Source of the DNA: CAYTTA01 sp964440655
Lineage (GTDB): Bacteria; Bacteroidota; Rhodothermia; Balneolales; Balneolaceae
NCBI GenBank assembly: GCA_964440655.1
Contig: CAYTTA010000013.1
Location: 1 to 46,311, forward strand
DNA: 46,311 nt
Reading direction: 5' to 3'
Positions 32,841 through 41,418 of the stretch are shown in pieces. Both the position numbers and the translations under genes were made by a program. Under the pieces are notes generated by a model. It did not search any database. It had not been told where the DNA came from and saw nothing but the letters and a program-made list of their open reading frames with translations. How positions within the stretch are numbered: the first letter of the stretch is position 1; every line of letters begins with the position of its first letter.

Positions 32841-34958
32841 ATGAGTTTCAAAAAAACATATCGCCGGTTTGCCATCGCCTCGCTTCTTTCACTTCCTGCC
32901 TGGCTGCTCATCCTGTCACTCTCACTTCCCGACCGTGTCATGGCCCGGCAGGTTGAACAGGATCTGGAACGCATCCTGGATGAATTCGAGCCGGTGGAGG
33001 CAGATGCGGTGCCCGAAGAGCAGATCCAGCGCATCTTCGACCTGGCAGCCAATCCTCTGAACATCAACCGGGCCGGCGTGGAGGAACTGATGCAGGTTCC
33101 CGGCATGACACGGACCATCGCATCGGCCATTGTAGCCTACCGAAACGAGGTAAAGCCCTTTGAGTCGACCGATGAACTGACCCGGGTTCGGGGAATCGGA
33201 ACGGTACGCCGGAACCGGTTTCAGCCCTACCTGACGGTCGGCACCCCGCAGGAGATGCGCAGGGATGTCTGGCTTCAGCCCCGGACCTGGGTCTACAATG
33301 GCAGGGCGGAACTCACGGGCCGTTACCGGCGGGATCTGGACCTTGCCGATGGCTACCGCCGCCCGGAATCGGAGGGAGGGTATGCGGGAAGTCCGGTCAA
33401 CCTCTGGCAGCGATATCACTACCGGAGCCGCCATCTGTCGATCCACTACGCCCAGGTGAAACATCCGGGTGAACCCGGGTCGCCCCCCTTCCGGAACGGA
33501 AGCACTTTTCACGCCTCCATCGAACAGCTCGGACGGCTTCGGACGGTGGTGGCGGGGGATTACGGGGTGAGGTTCGGCCAGGGGCTCATTCTGGGCAGCT
33601 CCGGGGTCTTCGGCAAGGGGACCGAAGTGATCCGTGCGGCCGGCCCGGGAGGATCCCCTCTGCGAGGTCTCTCATCGGCCAGTTCCCCGTTCGATTTCCG
33701 GGGTGCCGCCTTTTCCTACGGGGAGCGGCTTAACGTGACCGGTTTTGCCTCCTCCCGGAAAGTTACCGCTACTGAAGTGTCGGCCGATACGATCCGTTAC
33801 CCCATCGCTTCTCCCCGGTTCCGAACCGCGACCGAGCGGGATCGGGCGGGCAATACAACCGAATCGGCAGCCGGAGGGCGCCTCACTTATCAATTCGGGG
33901 CGGGGAAGGTCAGGTCGGGGAAGATCGAATCCGGGCCGATCGGATCCGGGCAGATCGGCCTGAACGGCTATGTCGCCCGGTTCGACCAGCCGATCCAGGC
34001 CGGGAGTCAGCCCTGGCAGAGGCACGATTTTGAAGGGACCGCACATTCGGCACTTTCACTGGACTACAGTGTAGAGCTTGGACCCACCCATCTCTTCGGC
34101 GAGGCGGGACGAACCGGAAACGGTGGATTGGGAATGATCACCGGAATGGAGGCAGCCGCCGGAGACGGCACGGAATTCGCACTGCTCTACCGCAACTATC
34201 AGCCGGAGTTCCAGTCGATTTTCGGAAACAGCTTCGCGGAGCAATCCGCCCCGCAGAACGAGGAGGGGTGGTATATGGGCGTGCGCCAGAAACTGGGAGA
34301 TCCTTTCCGGCTCAGCTTCTATGTGGATCAGTTCCGGTTTCCCGCGCCCAGATACCGGATCCGGCGTCCTTCCACCGGCCGGGACGCCCTGGTGATGCTG
34401 GAGGTTCAGCCAGACCGGGAGAGCGAGATCCACCTGCTGCTGCGACAGAAAATCCAGGAACAGGAGTATGAATCAGTGGATGATCTCGGCCGGACGGTCC
34501 GCCCGACCGGGGAGCACCGACGCCACTCGGCCCGGCTCCACTTCTCCCGTCAGGTTCTTCCGCATGTACGCCTTCGGAGCCGGATCGAATGGGTACATGT
34601 CCGGCTTCCGGCTGGAGATCTTCAGAAAGGTCTGCTTCTCTGGCAGGATGTCCGGATCCAGCCCTCCCGCAATGTAACGCTGGATGCACGCATCGCCTTT
34701 TTTGAGACGGACGGTTTCGAGGCGCGCTTCTATCACTATGAGAACGACCTGCTCTATGTGATCTCAAGCCGGATGCTCTTTGACCAGGGGCAGCGTCTCT
34801 ATCTTCTCATGACCTGGAATCTCTCTCCGCGGGTACGGCTCTGGATGAAAATCGGCGGAACCTGGTATGAGAACCGGCACGAGATCGGTTCGGGGCTCAG
34901 CCGGATCCCCCGGAGCTGGCGCCGTGAATTCGGAACGCAGCTTCAGGTGCGGTTGTGA
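32841..34958 (+). CDS. Helix-hairpin-helix protein with outer-membrane-like barrel
   Basis: About 705 residues from ATG 32841, preferred because the upstream frame is made of repeats. A signal peptide (about 1-35, ending VMARQ) precedes a helical segment and a ComEA-like helix-hairpin-helix pair (NPLNINRAGVEELMQVPGM and FESTDELTRVRGIG). The following ~550 residues look like beta-strands with aromatic/charged alternation, ending LQVRL. Proteins combining exported helix-hairpin-helix and a barrel recur in Bacteroidota; their function is unknown, with DNA uptake sometimes proposed for the ComEA part. A 15-nt repeat tract lies mid-gene. Confidence 0.75.
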   Translation: MSFKKTYRRFAIASLLSLPAWLLILSLSLPDRVMARQVEQDLERILDEFEPVEADAVPEEQIQRIFDLAANPLNINRAGVEELMQVPGMTRTIASAIVAYRNEVKPFESTDELTRVRGIGTVRRNRFQPYLTVGTPQEMRRDVWLQPRTWVYNGRAELTGRYRRDLDLADGYRRPESEGGYAGSPVNLWQRYHYRSRHLSIHYAQVKHPGEPGSPPFRNGSTFHASIEQLGRLRTVVAGDYGVRFGQGLILGSSGVFGKGTEVIRAAGPGGSPLRGLSSASSPFDFRGAAFSYGERLNVTGFASSRKVTATEVSADTIRYPIASPRFRTATERDRAGNTTESAAGGRLTYQFGAGKVRSGKIESGPIGSGQIGLNGYVARFDQPIQAGSQPWQRHDFEGTAHSALSLDYSVELGPTHLFGEAGRTGNGGLGMITGMEAAAGDGTEFALLYRNYQPEFQSIFGNSFAEQSAPQNEEGWYMGVRQKLGDPFRLSFYVDQFRFPAPRYRIRRPSTGRDALVMLEVQPDRESEIHLLLRQKIQEQEYESVDDLGRTVRPTGEHRRHSARLHFSRQVLPHVRLRSRIEWVHVRLPAGDLQKGLLLWQDVRIQPSRNVTLDARIAFFETDGFEARFYHYENDLLYVISSRMLFDQGQRLYLLMTWNLSPRVRLWMKIGGTWYENRHEIGSGLSRIPRSWRREFGTQLQVRL
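33903..33962 (+). repeat. Four 15-nt tandem repeats inside the HhH-barrel gene
   Basis: Units encode GKVRS, GKIES, GPIGS, GQIGL, likely an extracellular loop between strands. Confidence 0.8.
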
Positions 34959-34961
34959 AAA

Positions 34962-35011
34962 CCGGCAGAAATCACCCAGATAAACTCCGGCACAAATCAC
35001 CCATATAAACG
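34962..35011 (+). repeat. Two 25-nt tandem repeats directly after a stop codon
   Basis: Imperfect 25-nt units (34962-34986, 34987-35011) share AAATCACCCA and ATAAAC and begin 3 nt after the HhH-barrel stop. Confidence 0.75.
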
Positions 35012-35034
35012 ATTGATATTTTATATCTTGCGAG

Positions 35035-35214
35035 ATGAACAGTCTGCCGGAGAATCCTTTCTCTTCCGGGGCGACACGGTACGCCCGTTACCGCCCTTCC
35101 TATCCTGATGAGCTCTTTGATTTCATTCTGGGGCATGTTCCCGGCCGTAGTGCCGCCTGGGACAGCGGCACCGCCCGTTTTCCCGTCTTCCTCAGGCTCG
35201 GCAGAATCGCCTGA
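35035..35214 (+). pseudogene. N-terminal remnant of a class I methyltransferase
   Basis: 59 codons from ATG 35035. FSSGATRYARYRPSYPDELFDFI followed by VPGRSAAWDSGTARF is the start of a class I methyltransferase family in which motif I normally reads WDxGTGNGQ. Here the frame diverges within motif I, at the glycines, and ends soon after at a TGA beside the PGK stop. The rest of the ~250-residue family length is missing. It appears to be a truncated gene, with its own start retained. Confidence 0.6.
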
Positions 35215-35220
35215 AAAAAA

Positions 35221-36414
35221 TCAGGTGTCCGTCAGGGCGGCGACCCCGGGAAGCTCTTTGCCTTCCAGATACTCGAGACTCGCCCCGCCGCCCGTCGAGA
35301 CATGGGAGACACGCTCTTCCAGTCCCGCTTTTTTGATGGCTGCCGCGGAGTCCCCGCCCCCGATGATGGTGACGGCTCCCTGATCGGTGGCATCGGCCAG
35401 GGCTTCGGCAACCTGGAACGTGCCTTTGGCAAAGTTGTCCATCTCGAAGACCCCCATCGGACCATTCCAGAGAACGGTTTTGGAAGCCCGGATCCTGTCG
35501 GAATAGAGGCGGACCGTTTCCGGACCGATATCCAGTGCCATCCACCCCTCCTCGATCCCGTCCTCTCCGACCACCTTGTGCTCGGCATCGTTGCTGAATT
35601 CCCGGGCCACCACCGAATCGACCGGCAGCAGCAGCTCCACTCCCGCCTCTTCGGCTTTCTTCAGCAGGGTACCGGCCAGTTCGATCTTGTCCTCCTCCAG
35701 CAGAGAATTCCCGATCGGGAGGTTCCGGGCTTTGTAGAAGGTGTAGGTCATGCCTCCGCCGATGAGGATCGTGTCGACCTTGCCAAGCAGATTCTCGATC
35801 ACACCGATCTTGTCGGAGACTTTTGCTCCCCCCAGGATCGCCGTGAATGGCCGCTCCGGATTGTTCACACTTTCCTCCAGGTAACGGATCTCCTTCTCCA
35901 GCAGAAACCCGGATACCGCCGGCTGCAGGAACCGGGTTACACCCACCACGGATGCATGGGCCCGGTGGCTGCTTCCGAATGCATCGTTTACAAAAATATC
36001 GGCATGTTCGGCCAGCTGACGGCTGAACCCGGGATCGTTCTTCTTCTCTCCCGGATGGAAACGGACATTCTCCAGAAGCACCACCTCGCCCGGTCCGGCC
36101 ATTTCAATCGTCTCGCGGGCTTCATCCCCAATGCAATCGCCGGCAAAATGGACGGGATAATCGATCAGGGTCCGCAGATGGTCGGCCACAGGCCGGAGGC
36201 TGTACTGCGGATCGGGCGACCCGTCCGGTCGCCCCAGATGACTGGTAAGGATCAGCCTGGCGTCGCGTTCGAGCAGATAGCGGATGGAGTCGAGCGCCTG
36301 ACGGACCCGGTTGTCGTCGGTGATCTTCCCGTCCTCGATCGGCACGTTGAAATCCACGCGCATCAGCACCGTTTTTCCGGAGGGATCAATATCCTTGAGT
36401 GTCAGCTTCGCCAT
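35221..36414 (-). CDS. pgk: Phosphoglycerate kinase
   Basis: 397 residues from ATG 36414; the longer frame runs into an assembly gap and is not used. It shows the family signature VLMRVDFNVPIEDGKITDDNRV, HLGRPDG, LLENVRFHPGEK, FVNDAFGSSHRAHAS, AILGGAKVSDKIGVIENLL, and the nucleotide loop GGGDSAAAIKKAG, with STGGGASLEYLEGKELPGV at the C-terminus. The enzyme transfers phosphate between 1,3-bisphosphoglycerate and ADP in glycolysis. It is a full-length family member and appears to be transcribed alone, converging on the methyltransferase relic. Confidence 0.97.
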   Translation of the reverse strand: MAKLTLKDIDPSGKTVLMRVDFNVPIEDGKITDDNRVRQALDSIRYLLERDARLILTSHLGRPDGSPDPQYSLRPVADHLRTLIDYPVHFAGDCIGDEARETIEMAGPGEVVLLENVRFHPGEKKNDPGFSRQLAEHADIFVNDAFGSSHRAHASVVGVTRFLQPAVSGFLLEKEIRYLEESVNNPERPFTAILGGAKVSDKIGVIENLLGKVDTILIGGGMTYTFYKARNLPIGNSLLEEDKIELAGTLLKKAEEAGVELLLPVDSVVAREFSNDAEHKVVGEDGIEEGWMALDIGPETVRLYSDRIRASKTVLWNGPMGVFEMDNFAKGTFQVAEALADATDQGAVTIIGGGDSAAAIKKAGLEERVSHVSTGGGASLEYLEGKELPGVAALTDT

Positions 36415-36806
36415 GTCTGTCCTGAAAGTTTTTGGTTGATGATGGGGCCGTTGCCCGGAGTGCAGGGGTTGCCAGGGCTGCCGGACTTCCCGGATTACGG
36501 GATTGCCCGGTCTGCCGGTCTGCCCGGGGTCGAATCCGATACAACCTAAAATAGCAATGTCTCGCAAACGTTTCACCGGAAGGNNNNNNNNNNNNNNNNN
36601 NNNNNNNNNNNNNNNNNNNNNNNNNNNNNNNNNNNNNNNNNNNNNNNNNNNNNNNNNNNNNNNNNNNNNNNNNNNNNNNNNNNGTCGAATCCGATACAAC
36701 CTAAAATAGCAATGTCTCGCAAACGTTTCACCGGAAGGCGATCGTTTCTGAACTTGGCCGGCAACAAGGCCGTTTTTGAATCTTTATCCTTCTTATTTTC
36801 CACGTT
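36415..36806. other. Intergenic region with degenerate repeats and a scaffold gap
   Basis: From 36450 to 36530 TTGCCCGG/CTGCCGG boxes recur irregularly. A 100-N gap (36584-36683) is bordered by identical 55-nt ends (36529-36583 and 36684-36738), as at 30178. No gene is visible. The minus strand contains TTGCTATTTT in both flank copies, close to the element upstream of CinA, and may hold the PGK promoter. Confidence 0.6.
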
Positions 36807-38051
36807 ATGGATCCTGTCTATCTTGATCATGCAGCCACCACACCTCTCGATGAGCGTGTCCTCGAAGCGATGCTCCCATGGCTCAGGGAAGAGTATGGAA
36901 ACGCCAGTTCGATCCATACCCCCGGCCAGCGGGCACGGGTGGCCCTCGAGGATGCACGTGAGACAGTGGCACGCCTGCTGGGAGCCGGACCCGCGGAGAT
37001 CATCTTCACCAGCGGCGGGACCGAAAGCAACAATGCGGCCATCCGCGGTGTGTTCGATGCCGCGGTGGAGCGTCATGGCGACCGGCCTGGCCACTCCGGG
37101 CATCCGGCCCGCTTCAGGGTGATCACTTCGGCCATCGAGCACCACTCGGTTCTCCACTCTGTAGAACATCTGCAACGTTTCGGGGTGGAGACGGTCTTTC
37201 TGCAACCCGACCGGGAAGGGATCATCTCTCCCCGACAGGTAGAGGATGCACTGGATGAGCGGACCATTCTTGTGAGCCTGATGCATGTGAACAATGAGCT
37301 GGGCTCCATCAACCCGATCAAGAAAATTGCCCGGATCTGCCGCCGGAAGGGTGTGCCTTTTCATGTGGATTTTGTTCAGAGTGCCGGGAAGTTCCGTCTC
37401 AATCTGGATCGGACGGGGGTCGATCTGGCGAGTTTCAGTGCACACAAGTTCTACGGCCCCAAGGGCGTCGGGGTACTTTATGTCCGCGACGGCACCCCGT
37501 GGGCTCCCTTCATGCACGGAGGATCCCAGGAGCGGCGACGCCGCGGCGGAACCTCCAATGTGGCCGGGATTGTGGGTCTGGCCCGGGCTCTGGAGCTGTC
37601 GATGGAGGAGATTGATGATCATCGGCAGCGGTATGCAGAGCTCCGCAGCCATCTGCTTGCAAATCTGGACCGGCAGTTCGGGGAAGACTACCGGATCAAC
37701 GGGCCGCTGGAGGGCGGGGCACCCTTCATCGTCAACGTCGGATTCCCGGGACTTGTGGGAGAGGCGGAGAACGGATCGGAGTCTTCAATGGATGCTTCCG
37801 ATCCGGAAGGGATTGATGGAGAAATGCTTCTGCTCAATCTCGACATTGAGGGCATCTGTGTCTCGAGCGGCTCGGCCTGCACTTCCGGGGCGGTTGAGCC
37901 CTCCCACGTGCTCACCGGAATCGGACTGAGCCGCAAAGTGGCCGACTCCAGCCTGCGGATCAGCTTCGGCAAAGGGAACACCGCCGAGGATGTGGATCTG
38001 TTTACCGAACGGCTCGGGGCGGTCCTGCGTCGCATGATCCCGGTTGGGTGA
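36807..38051 (+). CDS. Cysteine desulfurase (NifS/IscS family)
   Basis: 414 residues, full length. YLDHAATTPLD, GNASSIHTPGQRAR, FTSGGTESNNAAI, VMHVNNELGSI-type LMHVNNELGSINPI, HVDFVQSAGK, SFSAHKFYGPKGVG (pyridoxal phosphate lysine) and VSSGSACTSG (catalytic Cys loop) are all in place. The enzyme removes sulfur from cysteine for iron-sulfur cluster or tRNA thiolation. A segment of about 20 polar residues (EAENGSESSMDASDPEGID) precedes the catalytic loop region and looks like a local insertion. No isc/suf partners are adjacent, so the exact pathway is not shown. Confidence 0.93.
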   Translation: MDPVYLDHAATTPLDERVLEAMLPWLREEYGNASSIHTPGQRARVALEDARETVARLLGAGPAEIIFTSGGTESNNAAIRGVFDAAVERHGDRPGHSGHPARFRVITSAIEHHSVLHSVEHLQRFGVETVFLQPDREGIISPRQVEDALDERTILVSLMHVNNELGSINPIKKIARICRRKGVPFHVDFVQSAGKFRLNLDRTGVDLASFSAHKFYGPKGVGVLYVRDGTPWAPFMHGGSQERRRRGGTSNVAGIVGLARALELSMEEIDDHRQRYAELRSHLLANLDRQFGEDYRINGPLEGGAPFIVNVGFPGLVGEAENGSESSMDASDPEGIDGEMLLLNLDIEGICVSSGSACTSGAVEPSHVLTGIGLSRKVADSSLRISFGKGNTAEDVDLFTERLGAVLRRMIPVG

Positions 38052-38056
38052 GGAAT

Positions 38057-38218
38057 CGGGTTTAAACGGTGCCGGGTTTNNNNNNNNNNNNNNNNNNNNN
38101 NNNNNNNNNNNNNNNNNNNNNNNNNNNNNNNNNNNNNNNNNNNNNNNNNNNNNNNNNNNNNNNNNNNNNNNNNNNNNNNCGGGTTTAAACGGTGCCGGGT
38201 TTAAACGGATCGGGTTTA
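38057..38218 (+). repeat. GTTTAAAC-bearing tandem repeats with a scaffold gap
   Basis: Units of 15-16 nt of the form CGGGTTTAAACGGTGC run from 38057 into the 100-N gap (38080-38179) and onward to about 38218. Each unit carries the palindrome GTTTAAAC. The 23-nt match across the gap is part of the array and shorter than the 55-nt overlaps at the other gaps, so a real array probably caused the break. It lies directly downstream of the desulfurase. Confidence 0.75.
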
Positions 38219-38260
38219 AACGGTTCATATTTACACATTTCCCCCCTCTCTGTGCAATAA

Positions 38261-38298
38261 ATTCGCATTTGATTCGCATTTGATCATTCGAATGCGAA
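38261..38298. promoter_or_regulatory. Direct and inverted repeats in the ATP-grasp leader
   Basis: ATTCGCATTTG is repeated head to tail (38261-38271, 38272-38282). TTCGCATT (38273-38280) is also inverted as AATGCGAA (38291-38298) across a 10-nt spacer. This may be a regulator site. The remaining leader to 38577 shows no other gene. Confidence 0.45.
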
Positions 38299-38577
38299 AG
38301 ATGTGACGATCCGGCTCCACTCATGGTTTGACACCAGATTTCAACGCTATTCCTCTCTCTTTTCGTCCTCTTCTCCCTTGGCACATTTGTTGTTATCCCA
38401 CCTCTGATTCTTCCGGCTGAAAAACCGTACTGCTTTCGGCCGAAACTTTTGACCATGTTCGACCGAAATCCTGAATATCCAATGCCGGCGAAGCCCGACC
38501 CTGTTCTGTTCAAGTCAGCCATCCATATTGCCGAACCCCTACACCCCCGAACCAATCAGGCAGATAGAGCCTCCGTC

Positions 38578-39918
38578 ATGATCAGTCAGCCAAGCAAACA
38601 CCCGGCTGTTGTTTTCAGCAGCCTGGGATTGATATACTGTCTCGGTACAGCCGGAATCCCCGTCCATACGGTTACGGAATCAGAACGAAGCAATTCGGTC
38701 ATTTCCCGTTACACGGTCCGGCATGACAGGGTTCCGAGTTACGACTCCCCCGAGCTGATCGACCGGCTCTGTGAAATCGGCAGAACCCTGGACCGCAAGG
38801 GTGTGCTGATGGCACACGATGACCGTGTGTTGCACAACATCTCCGAGAACCGCGATCGGCTCTCCGAATACTATCTGTTTCTCATGCCGGAGCGGAGCAT
38901 GGTGGACCGGCTTCTGAACAAGCTGAAATTCGTCTCACTCTGCGAGGAGTACAACCTGCCGGCACCCGCATCAATGGAGGTCTACTCGGAAGGGGATCTG
39001 GAGCGTGTGCGGCAGAAGATCGAACCCCCTTTTCTGATAAAACCTGCCTACCGCCACTTCTGGTATGAGCGGGACTTCATCCGGGCGGTCGGCTATTACC
39101 AGAAAGCTTATGTCTGCCGTGACTTCGAGGAACTCCGCTCCATCTACCGGAAGATCGCCACGGTCCATCCCGATGTGGTGGTGCAGGAGTTCATCGTCGG
39201 GGAGGATCAGCAGATGTATGACATCAACCTGCATGTCACCCGGGAAGGAGAGATCGACGGTTGTGTGATTTGCAGGAAACTCAGGGTCTACCCTCCGGTG
39301 GCCGGCTGGACCTGTTATGCAAAAACGATTCATAGTCCGGATATCGAGGAGTATTGCGCGGATCTGGTGCAGCGGCTCGACCTGAAGGGGCTCATCAACA
39401 TCCAGGTGAAACGGGATGTACGGACCGGAATTCTGAAACTGATCGAAATCCACACCCGGACAAGCATCCTGGATTATCAGGGGACAGCGGCCGGACTCAA
39501 TCTGCCGGCCCGCTACTACCGCTATCTCACCGGGGCTGCGGAAGAGCCCGGAATGAGCAGAGAGACTGCGGCAACNNNNNNNNNNNNNNNNNNNNNNNNN
39601 NNNNNNNNNNNNNNNNNNNNNNNNNNNNNNNNNNNNNNNNNNNNNNNNNNNNNNNNNNNNNNNNNNNNNNNNNNNGGTGCAAACGGATCAAACGGAGTGC
39701 CTCATAATGGTGTGACCGACTACCGGGACGGGGTCGGATACATCAACCTGGCCCGGGATCTTCGCCTCTTTATCCGTTACCGGCAAAACTACAATGTGCC
39801 CTATCTCAGCTGGCTGAAATCCTACGTGGAAAACAATGTGTTCGACGGGATGCTCTCCCGGGATCCGAAGGTTTTGCTCCGGGAGTTTTATTCCGTATTT
39901 AACCGTCGAAATCATTAA
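38578..39918 (+). CDS. ATP-grasp ligase-like protein, interrupted by scaffold gap
   Basis: ATG 38578 is preferred over 38449 because the family fold starts at PAVVFSSLGLIYCLGTAGIPVHTV. NKLKFVSLCEEYNLPAPASMEV, PPFLIKPAYRHFW, VVVQEFIVGEDQQMYDIN, and LIEIHTRTSILDYQG fit an ATP-grasp domain of the carboxylate-amine ligase group. Its substrate is unknown. A 100-N gap at 39576-39675 falls after the catalytic core, within a stretch whose right edge reads GANGSNGVPHNG, so the missing part is probably a repeat-coded Asn-Gly linker; its true length and frame are unknown. The C-terminal ~75 residues continue in frame (YLSWLKSYVENNVFDGML). Context gives no pathway. Confidence 0.7.
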   Translation: MISQPSKHPAVVFSSLGLIYCLGTAGIPVHTVTESERSNSVISRYTVRHDRVPSYDSPELIDRLCEIGRTLDRKGVLMAHDDRVLHNISENRDRLSEYYLFLMPERSMVDRLLNKLKFVSLCEEYNLPAPASMEVYSEGDLERVRQKIEPPFLIKPAYRHFWYERDFIRAVGYYQKAYVCRDFEELRSIYRKIATVHPDVVVQEFIVGEDQQMYDINLHVTREGEIDGCVICRKLRVYPPVAGWTCYAKTIHSPDIEEYCADLVQRLDLKGLINIQVKRDVRTGILKLIEIHTRTSILDYQGTAAGLNLPARYYRYLTGAAEEPGMSRETAAXXXXXXXXXXXXXXXXXXXXXXXXXXXXXXXXXXGANGSNGVPHNGVTDYRDGVGYINLARDLRLFIRYRQNYNVPYLSWLKSYVENNVFDGMLSRDPKVLLREFYSVFNRRNH

Positions 39919-40039
39919 ATTGTCCTGAGGGGTCGGTTTTGCAGTAAAATCAATAAGTTGCCCTCAGAACCGTTACTGCTGCATGAGGCTATATGCTGCA
40001 GAAAGCAGGATCCCCCTCAAGATTTCTAACCGACAGACT

Positions 40040-40552
40040 ATGGCACATCCGGCTAAAGAAGAGACGCTTGTACTGGTAAGGGAAATTTTCAGGAACTATC
40101 TGAAGGAGAGCAGTCAGCGGCAGACTCCCGAACGCTTCATGGTGCTTGAGGAGATCTACACATCCGACGGGCATTTTGATGCCGATGACATCTATTTCAA
40201 CATGAAGAATGCGGGTACCCGTGTCTCCCGCGCAACGGTCTACAACACGCTCGACCTTCTGGTGGAGTGCGGATTGGTGATGCGTCAGCAATTCGGGCAG
40301 AACCAATTCTACTACGAACGGGCCTATGCCTATCAGCAGCACGATCACCTGATCTGCAAGGAGTGCGGGGTGGTCATTGAGTTCTGCGACCCCCGGCTTC
40401 TGGAGATCCAGCAGACGATGGGCAAGATCTACAATTTCGATATCGAGGGGCACTCACTTCATCTCTACGGAACCTGCCGCGACAAGGAGGCGTGCAACGC
40501 CCGAAAGGAGAAGAACGGGAAGATCAAAACCCTGAATCCGTCTCTCGGATAA
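40040..40552 (+). CDS. Fur-family metal-responsive transcriptional regulator
   Basis: About 170 residues from ATG 40040 (an upstream ATG at 39983 adds 19 residues without family character). The winged helix is SQRQTPERFMVLEEIY, FDADDIYFNM, and VSRATVYNTLDLLVECGLV. Metal sites are HDHLICKECG (HxH-like and CxxC) and the C-terminal HSLHLYGTC with a further Cys in KEAC rather than the common CxxC spacing. Fur proteins repress genes for iron or other metal uptake when metal is bound. The metal cannot be told. Its 3' end overlaps the convergent ftsX by 29 nt. Confidence 0.9.
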   Translation: MAHPAKEETLVLVREIFRNYLKESSQRQTPERFMVLEEIYTSDGHFDADDIYFNMKNAGTRVSRATVYNTLDLLVECGLVMRQQFGQNQFYYERAYAYQQHDHLICKECGVVIEFCDPRLLEIQQTMGKIYNFDIEGHSLHLYGTCRDKEACNARKEKNGKIKTLNPSLG

Positions 40553-41408
40553 ATTTTCGGGCGGCCCAGCGGCTCCCCCACCACCCCATCATCATCGCCA
40601 CAAGAATCATTCCGCCGATCAGATAGTACCAGCGGCCGAATGGCCACTGAAGCACCCCGAACTGGGGCACGTAGCGGGGAATCACCCACATGAAGATCAC
40701 GTAGACGGCCCCTCCGGAAAGGATGCCGGCGATCAGCCCCTGAAGCACCCCCTCAAGCAGGAAGGGACGGCGGATGAACCCGTTGGTGGCTCCCACCAGC
40801 TTCATCGCCCGGATCAGGTCCCGTTTGGAGTAGATGGTAAGGCGGATGGTGTTGAAAACCAGCGCCACAGAGGCAAAGAGAATGAGAAGCATGAGCGCAC
40901 CGCCGATCAGTACCGTCATCTCGATGCGGGATTCGAGCATCTGGAGCAGGGCCATGTTGAAGGTAACCTCATCCACCCCGCTCCATGTTCCGATCTCCTG
41001 AACCAGGCTGTCGATCGCATCGATCTGCGCATCCGGGTGGATGCTGAGCCGGAACGAGGCCGGCAGGAAACGCAACTCGGCCAGGGACTCCCCTCCGTAG
41101 CCGAACTCCTCCACAAAGATGGCCGCCGCACTGTCGCGGGAGATGTAGCTCATCGAGGCGACCCACTCGATCTTTTCAAACCGGGAGCGGAGTTCATTGG
41201 TGGATTGCCGGTCCAGATCCTGCAGAAAGACCTCCACCTCCACCTGCTGGCGGAGGGACTGCGCCACTTCGTAGGCGTTGAAACCCACCCGGACCAGAAC
41301 TCCGATAAGAAAGACGGCTATGAAGAGAGAGAAGATGGAGGTGAAAGCAGCCAGACGGGCACGTTTCAATCCTGTGATCCCTTCCCGGATGACATAGCGA
41401 ATACTCAT
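40524..41408 (-). CDS. ftsX: Cell division permease FtsX
   Basis: 294 residues. Layout is cytoplasmic start SIRYVIREGITGLKRARLA, first transmembrane helix, a periplasmic domain (VEVEVFLQDLDRQS... SYISRDSAA), and three C-terminal helices with FNTIRLTIYSKRDLIRAMKLVGATNGFIRRPFLLEG, the FtsX signature. FtsX pairs with the ATPase FtsE to regulate septal peptidoglycan hydrolases. FtsE is not in the window. The gene ends inside the convergent fur 3' end and lies 10 nt downstream of the porin-like gene. Confidence 0.92.
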   Translation of the reverse strand: MSIRYVIREGITGLKRARLAAFTSIFSLFIAVFLIGVLVRVGFNAYEVAQSLRQQVEVEVFLQDLDRQSTNELRSRFEKIEWVASMSYISRDSAAAIFVEEFGYGGESLAELRFLPASFRLSIHPDAQIDAIDSLVQEIGTWSGVDEVTFNMALLQMLESRIEMTVLIGGALMLLILFASVALVFNTIRLTIYSKRDLIRAMKLVGATNGFIRRPFLLEGVLQGLIAGILSGGAVYVIFMWVIPRYVPQFGVLQWPFGRWYYLIGGMILVAMMMGWWGSRWAARKFIRETDSGF

Positions 41409-41418
41409 TTGATGCTCA

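Noticed and set aside
35200..35235. Intrinsic terminator between PGK and the methyltransferase relic
   Set aside because: CCTGA and TCAGG form only a 5-bp stem whose T tract is in the loop, not after the stem.
35302..36549. Plus-strand frame opposite phosphoglycerate kinase
   Set aside because: Antisense shadow of a full-length conserved enzyme.
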